18,454 bases of DNA from [Leptolyngbya] sp. JSC-1 (GTDB taxonomy: Bacteria; Cyanobacteriota; Cyanobacteriia; Elainellales; Elainellaceae), in assembly GCA_000733415.1 (NCBI GenBank), contig KL662191.1, forward strand, positions 5,801,040-5,819,493, in the 5' to 3' direction. Under the pieces are notes generated by a model. The model was not told where the DNA came from, did no database searches, and saw nothing but the letters and a program-made list of their open reading frames with translations. Position 1 is the stretch's first letter. Each line of letters starts with the position of its first letter. A program made the translations under genes and the position numbers. Positions 14,419 through 18,454 of the stretch are shown in pieces.

Positions 14419-14503
14419 TGTAATGTAGCCTCGTTTGATTAGATTTCGGTCAAGAAATCGCTCAAGACACTATGCCTGACCTCAGGTGCATCAAACGAGG
14501 CTA
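14419..14503 (-). promoter_or_regulatory. Structured leader candidate that buries the start region of the 66-codon gene
   Basis: On the minus strand TAGCCTCGTTTGAT (14503-14490) is perfectly complementary over 14 bp to ATCAAACGAGGCTA (14439-14426). The enclosed 50 bases hold two hairpins: CCTG-AGGT-CAGG (14486-14475) and GATTTC-TTGACC-GAAATC (14459-14442). The closing stem ends 7 bases before the ATG and contains the GAGG (14432-14429) that would bind the ribosome. A closed multi-branch structure masking the start site is typical of riboswitches, thermosensors or autoregulated leaders. It matches no riboswitch class that I know. Confidence 0.5.
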
Positions 14504-14911
14504 TGCAGGTTGCACTTCTACAGTACAATCAACACAGCCTTGCTCTCTGCCCTATTCAGAGAGTCAGGTGAGCTGGTCCTTCAGTGTTGGTCGCACTTTT
14601 GGATCAGCGCCCGAATCGCCTGCCTTGAGCGGCCTACTAGCCCTCTTCGGGTCCGAGAAAAACTAGTATCGCAAAGCATAAACTAAAGCAGGAGAAATAC
14701 AAGCGTATAGCAGCAGTTGTTAACAGTGAGTGAACATTGCCTCAACAGCACCCTTCGCTCAGCTCACCCGACTGTCTTGCAGACACAGCCCATATCTCAA
14801 TGCTATGAAGCAAGATAAAGCAGCGGGTAGTGCCCTTTAGTAAAGGGTAGAGAAAATTAGGACTAGCTATCATCGTTAAGTCTTTGCATTTCCTGCTTTC
14901 CCGTGCCTACC
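14504..14911. other. Intergenic region without a recognisable gene
   Basis: About 400 bases between the 66-codon gene's leader and an IS1 fragment. Short open frames on the plus strand (from 14472 and 14486) have no family resemblance or ribosome binding site. The only structure seen is CCCTTTA-G-TAAAGGG (14833-14847), a perfect 7+1+7 palindrome. The left end of the IS1-type remnant may lie around 14860-14911, but no inverted repeat could be fixed. Confidence 0.4.
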
Positions 14912-14980
14912 ATGAAGCCTTATCTCTTCTGCCCTAACTGCGGCTCAAACGACATCATGAAAAATGGCACCACTCGTCGT
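14912..14980 (+). pseudogene. N-terminal fragment of an IS1-family transposase (InsA-like zinc ribbon)
   Basis: The frame from ATG 14912 reads MKPYLFCPNCGSNDI followed by MKNGTTRR. This is the start of an IS1 InsA-type zinc-binding protein, with the first Cys pair CPNC and the NGxxRR motif. The similarity stops at about 14980, where the second half of the zinc ribbon (a further CxxC) should follow. Twelve bases later the end of the convergent MscS-type gene begins. No downstream transposase part or inverted repeat is visible, so it is a dead remnant. An in-frame GTG at 14903 would add three residues. Confidence 0.7.
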
Positions 14981-14992
14981 GTGTGGACTGCG

Positions 14993-16588
14993 TTAACTAG
15001 GATTCACTCCGGCACGGTTTCCGACCTGATCGGAATTGTTGTGGGCAAGCTGTTGATCAAAGGCAGCTTTGAGGTTGCTACGCAACAACCTTTGGACATA
15101 CAGGTGCTTACCAGGTTTCACTCGGGTTACGGTTCGAATCACCAAATTATTAGCATCAAAGCTTTCAAGCCCTTCAATTTGAGTCGCTTCCAGGACATCT
15201 GAACATTCACTTTGAAGTTGTTCGCCGACCCTGGTGATCAGTTGATAAACCTGCTCTAATTCTAGTCCCGGAAGAACCGGAACATCGACCTTGGCATAGG
15301 CATATTGCTTAGAGTAGTTCACGATGGAGCCAATTTCACCATTGCGGATAATCTGCAACTGTCCATCGGGATGACGAATGTGAGTGGTTCGGAGTTCGAT
15401 GGCCTCGACTGTCCCTTCTACGACTCGTTCTTCTTCTTTACCCGCCTCGATGTAGTCTCCTACTAGATAGTAGTTTTCAAACAGGATAAAGAATCCACAA
15501 ACGATGTCGTTAATTAAGTTTTGCGCCCCAAATCCTACCGCCAGACCCACAATACCAGCCCCAGCTAGAATCGGAGCCGGATTAATGCCAACCAGATTGA
15601 GCACAATAATTCCACCCACAAAATAGGTCACGTATTTTAAGACGCTTTTGAACAGGGGAATAACGGTCAGGCGCCGCTGTCGCTGTAAATCTGTAAGATG
15701 ATCGGTTTTCAGGACTAAATCTTCAAGGATAATATTGGAGATTTCGATGAACACACCACACAAAAAATAGAGACCAATAATTTGAACAATTTCATCAGAG
15801 TAGGTTGTAATCCAGGCGATAGAGTCGATATCCTGAATTACCAGGGTGGCGATCGCAACATACAAAATATATTCCAGCGCCTTTTTCAAGGCTGGCACTA
15901 AGTGACGAAAGCGCTCATAGTAACGCAACACATTTTCAGAACTGGAAAATCGCAGACTTAAGGCATCTAGAGTATCGATCATTACCGACAGCAGTTTGAT
16001 AATCAACCGCCCTAGGGAAATCGCTAGATAAGCTTTGAGGCCAACTCTGAGATATTTAATGACAATATCGGGTACGTGTAGAAAATCACCGCAAAAAATC
16101 AATGCCAGCAGCCAGGTTCCATTTGCTGAAACCTTCTTAAGGGTGCTGAAAAACACCTGAACGCTTTCGTCGTTAGCGGTGATTTGGTCTGAATTTTGAG
16201 CCAGTACACAGGCCCGATCAAGCGCTTTAAGCAGATAGGGCAGGCTGAGCTTGACTAGTAGCAACAAGCTAATGCACTTGAAGAGTGCGATTGCAAGCTG
16301 AATCCAAAACTGGCGGGGAATGCTGCCTAGCAAATTCAGATAAAAAGTCGAGACACTTTTACCCTGAAAAATCAGTACCCCGTTTACCCCAGCCACCAAC
16401 ACACACAGGATAATGCAGGCAACCAACAACACCACAGTGGCATTTTGCCGAACATTGGTAATCTTCGAGGCGTGATTCCGGAACCAAGTCGCGGCCAGAA
16501 CCTTGGTGCTGAACTGAATCAAGCCATTCAGCAATACAAAGCTGGCAATAATTCCGGCAATCCCCACAAGGGTAAGAGCAATGTCCAC
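14993..16588 (-). CDS. MscS-family mechanosensitive ion channel
   Basis: A 531-residue inner-membrane channel of the small-conductance mechanosensitive type, releasing solutes on osmotic downshock. Many hydrophobic segments precede the pore (about 5-28, 50-75, 95-120, 155-175, 185-205, 235-260, 265-290, 318-335). The pore-lining helix is the Ala/Gly-rich stretch PAPILAGAGIVGLAVGFGA (about 337-355), followed by QNLINDIVCGFFILFENYYLVGD, the family signature. A beta domain (VEGTVEAIELRTTHIRHPDG, IIRNGEIGSIVNYS) and a C-terminal cytoplasmic domain follow. The long N-terminal membrane part makes it larger than E. coli MscS (286 residues). The start is GTG at 16588 without a good binding site, so the N-terminus is uncertain. 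A 113-bp palindromic element lies 45 bases upstream. Confidence 0.93.
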   Translation of the reverse strand: MDIALTLVGIAGIIASFVLLNGLIQFSTKVLAATWFRNHASKITNVRQNATVVLLVACIILCVLVAGVNGVLIFQGKSVSTFYLNLLGSIPRQFWIQLAIALFKCISLLLLVKLSLPYLLKALDRACVLAQNSDQITANDESVQVFFSTLKKVSANGTWLLALIFCGDFLHVPDIVIKYLRVGLKAYLAISLGRLIIKLLSVMIDTLDALSLRFSSSENVLRYYERFRHLVPALKKALEYILYVAIATLVIQDIDSIAWITTYSDEIVQIIGLYFLCGVFIEISNIILEDLVLKTDHLTDLQRQRRLTVIPLFKSVLKYVTYFVGGIIVLNLVGINPAPILAGAGIVGLAVGFGAQNLINDIVCGFFILFENYYLVGDYIEAGKEEERVVEGTVEAIELRTTHIRHPDGQLQIIRNGEIGSIVNYSKQYAYAKVDVPVLPGLELEQVYQLITRVGEQLQSECSDVLEATQIEGLESFDANNLVIRTVTRVKPGKHLYVQRLLRSNLKAAFDQQLAHNNSDQVGNRAGVNPS

Positions 16589-16632
16589 AGCAATAAATTC
16601 ACAATTTCCAAAAACTCAGCTTTCCCTCGATC

Positions 16633-16745
16633 TACAGCCTTTTTCAGGCTAGTGAAGTACGAAAAACGAGGTGCAGGGACACTGCCCCTGCGTGGGAGCG
16701 AAGCCCCCACGCCCCCCGTACTTCACATGAGTGAAAAACGCTGTA
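16633..16745. repeat. 113-bp palindromic element with two inner hairpins
   Basis: Arms 16633-16661 (TACAGCCTTTTTCAGGCTAG, then TGAAGTACG) and 16717-16745 (CGTACTTCAC to GCTGTA) are complementary at 24 of 29 positions, the inner 10 perfectly. The interior holds GCAGGG-ACACTGC-CCCTGC and GTGGG-AGCGAAGC-CCCAC, so the whole can form a four-way junction. It codes for nothing and has no target duplication that I can see. It resembles dispersed palindromic repeats of cyanobacteria, by recollection. It may be transcribed as part of the MscS gene leader. Confidence 0.8.
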
Positions 16746-17206
16746 AAAGAAGAGAGGACATTAAATTTTAGCAGAAGAGGTTTTTTTGATTTGCTTGCAA
16801 GTAGCAGAAATGGCCTTTGTGGGTATTAGGTGATCAGCAGGATTTATGCCCAGTCTGGCAAGGGTTTTAGCTTTTAGAAAAGGGCATTTTGTGATTTGCT
16901 ATACGGTTCAATCATAAACCCAGAAGAGCCGCAGAAATTGCTTGCTAACGATAGCGCGGCATAACATCCCCAACGCACACCGACTGTATAAAGCTGGGCA
17001 TCTGGACGCACACTTGGAAATATTGCTGTTTTCTCTAAATCCATACTTGGAAATTTTCCTGCACAGGCGAGTGATGATGCGCTCTTACCTTACGATTTCG
17101 TTCACGCTGGAAAGTTTCGGCACGGTGCTGATCGTTGGTGGTGTCAAACTCACCAAACCCATTGGGAACTAAAGCTGGTCAAGAATCATATAAGCGATCG
17201 GAAGTG
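16746..17206. other. Intergenic region, no gene called
   Basis: About 460 bases between the palindromic element and the pseudogene. A 76-codon plus-strand frame (16942-17172) has no family resemblance, no ribosome binding site and irregular composition. The sequence could be decayed mobile-element or gene debris; nothing specific can be named. Confidence 0.4.
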
Positions 17207-17802
17207 ATGCGTTGTGCTAACCACTCGCAACCAATGAACTATACTCTGGCTCCATTGGAAATTAATGTGGCTGATTATGCTGAGGTGGGCATCTGGTGCT
17301 CACTTCCAACAGGGCTGTCTACCAAATCAATCGAGTCTCGTGCTCCTAAGATTCATGTTCATTTGCGTCCCAAAGCACAAGGTAAGAAGTTAAGGTAAGA
17401 AGTTAATAGATACTGACTTTGAAGCTATTTCGTTGCTCTACCACGAAGATTTGGGATTGTTTGTCAACGCCGAAATTACCTGTGTTAACATCACACCGCC
17501 TGCTGCATTTGAGTTTGTGTGTGCTGTAGAAGAAAATCGAGAGATGACCTGCATCAACTGCTCACAGTGTGGCTATCCACATTTGAATCTGGGCGATTTT
17601 GCCCGGAAGCCCCATCGAAAACATTTCTGTTCCAGCAATCGTGTGGTCAGCAGATTGCCCGCAGGAAAGGGGAATTCACGTTCACGTTAATAATGGCGCG
17701 AAACGGATTGTTGATGATACGTTTAGTGCTGTCATCCTCGATGGTAAAACCCTTGAACGCAAGGATGTGCTTCAAGCAATATTTGAGCGCACAATTACAT
17801 GA
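17207..17802 (+). pseudogene. Broken gene: double-domain hypothetical protein with zinc-ribbon-like Cys motif
   Basis: Three consecutive fragments in three frames read as one ancestral protein. Fragment 1 (17207 or 17234 to about 17393) contains LAPLEINVADYAEVGIWCSL and KIHVHLRPKAQGKK. Fragment 2 (about 17394-17630) continues DTDFEAISLLYHEDLGLFV, ITPPAAFEFVCAVEENREM and CSQCGYPHLNLGDFARKPH-RKHFC. Fragment 3 (about 17629-17802) reads VPAIVWSADCPQERGIHVHV and IVDDTFSAVILDGKTLER, with a normal stop at 17802. The first break is a 13-bp tandem duplication; the second is a junction at 17628-17630 where the middle of the protein appears to be deleted. The HVH and hydrophobic motifs recur in fragments 1 and 3. 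I do not know the function. The ancestral start was probably ATG 17207 or 17234. Confidence 0.75.
17381..17406 (+). repeat. 13-bp tandem duplication causing a frameshift
   Basis: GGTAAGAAGTTAA occurs twice in a row (17381-17393, 17394-17406). With two copies the frame ends ...GKKLR and stops; with one copy it runs straight through as QGKKLIDTDFEAISLL into fragment 2. The duplication therefore fully explains the first break of the pseudogene. Confidence 0.95.
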
Positions 17803-17834
17803 GATAAAACTATAGGTCTGCAATCGTGCAACTA

Positions 17835-17894
17835 GTAGTTTGACTACATAAAGCAAGAGAGCATGGCGAACTGTTCATAAAATTTATATTGAGG
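17835..17894 (+). promoter_or_regulatory. Candidate control region of the antitoxin gene
   Basis: Short symmetric sites lie directly before the antitoxin: GTAGT-TTG-ACTAC (17835-17847), GAAC-T-GTTC (17868-17876) and ATAAA-A-TTTAT. Phd/YefM antitoxins normally repress their own promoter through such small palindromes. GAGG (17891-17894) is the ribosome binding site, 6 bases before the ATG. Confidence 0.4.
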
Positions 17895-17900
17895 CAATTT

Positions 17901-18137
17901 ATGTTGAATGTCACTGTTGATGAAATACAACGCGATCCTCTAAAGTATCTTCATCAGGTAGAGGCAGGTGAAACGCTTGTTATTATTCGATCTGACAAGC
18001 CGATTGCTGAACTTAGACCTATTGCTAGTAGTAAGCAGTTGCGACCATTTGGTTTATGTGCAGGCGAGTTCACCGTTCCAGATGATTTCGACGCTCCTTT
18101 GCCGGAAGATCTACTCAACGCATTCGAGGGCAAATGA
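17901..18137 (+). CDS. Type II antitoxin, Phd/YefM family
   Basis: A 78-residue antitoxin that would neutralise a PIN-domain (VapC-like) toxin and repress its own promoter. The N-terminal DNA-binding part reads MLNVTVDEIQRDPLKYLHQV followed by EAGETLVIIRSDKPIAELRP, the Phd/YefM pattern. The C-terminal toxin-binding tail is RPFGLCAGEFTVPDDFDAPL, then PEDLLNAFEGK, typical of VapC partners. I chose the ATG at 17901, which has GAGG at 17891-17894; a TTG at 17889 would add four residues and overlap that site. The TGA stop overlaps the ATG of the toxin remnant (ATGA), the usual coupling for such pairs. The gene itself shows no damage. Confidence 0.92.
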   Translation: MLNVTVDEIQRDPLKYLHQVEAGETLVIIRSDKPIAELRPIASSKQLRPFGLCAGEFTVPDDFDAPLPEDLLNAFEGK

Positions 18138-18181
18138 GGATTTTGCTAGATACGCATATTTTTTATGTGTGTGATCTATAG
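18134..18181 (+). pseudogene. Truncated PIN-domain (VapC-like) toxin, N-terminus only
   Basis: The ATG at 18134 overlaps the antitoxin stop by four bases. The frame reads MRILLDTHIF, the standard PIN toxin start including the first catalytic Asp6, then YVCDL and a stop at 18179-18181. A normal toxin has about 125-135 residues. After about 18163 the sequence no longer resembles a PIN domain in any frame, so the gene was cut by a deletion or by insertion of unrelated DNA; its remainder could lie beyond the window. Confidence 0.85.
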
Positions 18182-18304
18182 AGATGGTTGCAATTTTCCT
18201 TGCTTCATATCTACATCATCATTCTGTTCTCTTATCCGTTCTTTTGAACTATCGTATGTTTGTTCTATTTCTTTCCATGTTGCTGTCTCACTCGCTAAAC
18301 CCAT
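18176..18304 (-). CDS. Possible 42-codon ORF
   Basis: An open frame starting MGLASETATWKEIEQTYDSS and ending DDVDMKQGKLQPSL, hydrophilic and helix-like. GGGAG lies 6 bases before its ATG and the frame overlaps the end of the frame upstream by 17 bases, as coupled genes do. No family is recognised, and an ORF this short could arise by chance. Confidence 0.3.
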   Translation of the reverse strand: MGLASETATWKEIEQTYDSSKERIREQNDDVDMKQGKLQPSL

Positions 18305-18452
18305 CCATTTCTCCCACGACGTTCTTCCATTCAGTGTCTATGGGTACAGCTTGGACGCAATCTTGCATCCATCCATCTGGACGCGCTCCCCAGCAATCGC
18401 ACGCCCATAGCGCGTGATACGCTTGCAGAGGGTGCGAGTGGTATGAAGTGGA
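18288..18452 (-). CDS. Possible 3' part of an unknown ORF entering from the right edge
   Basis: A frame open from the window edge to a TGA at 18288-18290, 54 codons, with no start inside the window. It includes YHALWACDCWGARPDGWMQD and a hydrophilic end TEWKNVVGEMDGFSE. The Trp- and Cys-rich composition is unusual and I recognise no family. It lies on DNA that follows the break in the toxin gene, so it may belong to the sequence that interrupted it. Confidence 0.3.
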   Translation of the reverse strand, partial: STSYHSHPLQAYHALWACDCWGARPDGWMQDCVQAVPIDTEWKNVVGEMDGFSE

Positions 18453-18454
18453 GG

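Noticed and set aside
14472..14686. Two overlapping plus-strand frames of 64 and 66 codons
   Set aside because: They start inside the inverted-repeat leader, lack binding sites and resemble no family.
14833..14847. CCCTTTA-G-TAAAGGG as a terminator
   Set aside because: No T run follows on either strand and no gene ends next to it.
16445..16771. 108-codon plus-strand frame
   Set aside because: It is antisense to the MscS-type gene and runs through the palindromic element.
16942..17172. 76-codon plus-strand frame before the pseudogene
   Set aside because: No start signal and no family resemblance; could be debris, but nothing supports calling it.
17689..17815. Fragment 3 of the pseudogene as an independent small gene
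   Set aside because: It has no start signal of its own and reads as the C-terminus of the same ancestral protein as the upstream fragments.

Overview
The window looks like chromosomal DNA of a cyanobacterium, probably a filamentous or Leptolyngbya-like one. The reasons are a tocopherol cyclase of the Slr1737/VTE1 type, a DUF2358-type protein, small proteins that resemble cyanobacteria-only families, a HIP1-type GCGATCGC site at 15849-15856, and (GGGGAGT)n heptanucleotide repeats of the kind known from cyanobacterial genomes. No rRNA, tRNA or CRISPR array was seen.

Left block (1-6170, all genes on the minus strand). An ABC-2 type permease, lysyl-tRNA synthetase and a proline-rich lipoprotein are packed head to tail (3236 down to 208) with gaps of 4-7 bases and probably form one transcript. 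Upstream lie tocopherol cyclase (3607-4740) and a Wzx/MATE-type polysaccharide flippase (4805-6166). The cyclase carries an in-frame stretch that looks like an inserted repeat.

Middle block (6170-10750). A CsbD-like stress protein with its own terminator precedes a membrane histidine kinase that has no regulator gene next to it. The kinase overlaps a DUF2358-type gene tail to tail. Then come a 14-bp tandem repeat array, two small conserved-looking hypothetical genes, and a secreted protein with a clear terminator.

Right block (10750-18454), increasingly accessory. A gene-poor kilobase contains a MITE-like inverted-repeat element. It is followed by a membrane-anchored FAD-dependent oxidoreductase with a 20-bp perfect palindrome in its upstream region, a 12-copy heptamer array, and a 66-codon gene whose leader can fold into a closed multi-branch structure that buries its ribosome binding site. 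Next are an IS1-type transposase fragment and an MscS-family channel with a 113-bp palindromic element just upstream. A pseudogene follows whose first frameshift is explained exactly by a 13-bp tandem duplication. The window ends with a Phd/YefM antitoxin that is intact next to a PIN toxin cut off after about ten recognisable codons.

No single new multi-gene system is evident. The best candidates for something undescribed are the structured leader at 14419-14503, the palindromic operator-like site at 13864-13883, the 14-bp array at 8978-9080 and the orphaned antitoxin.
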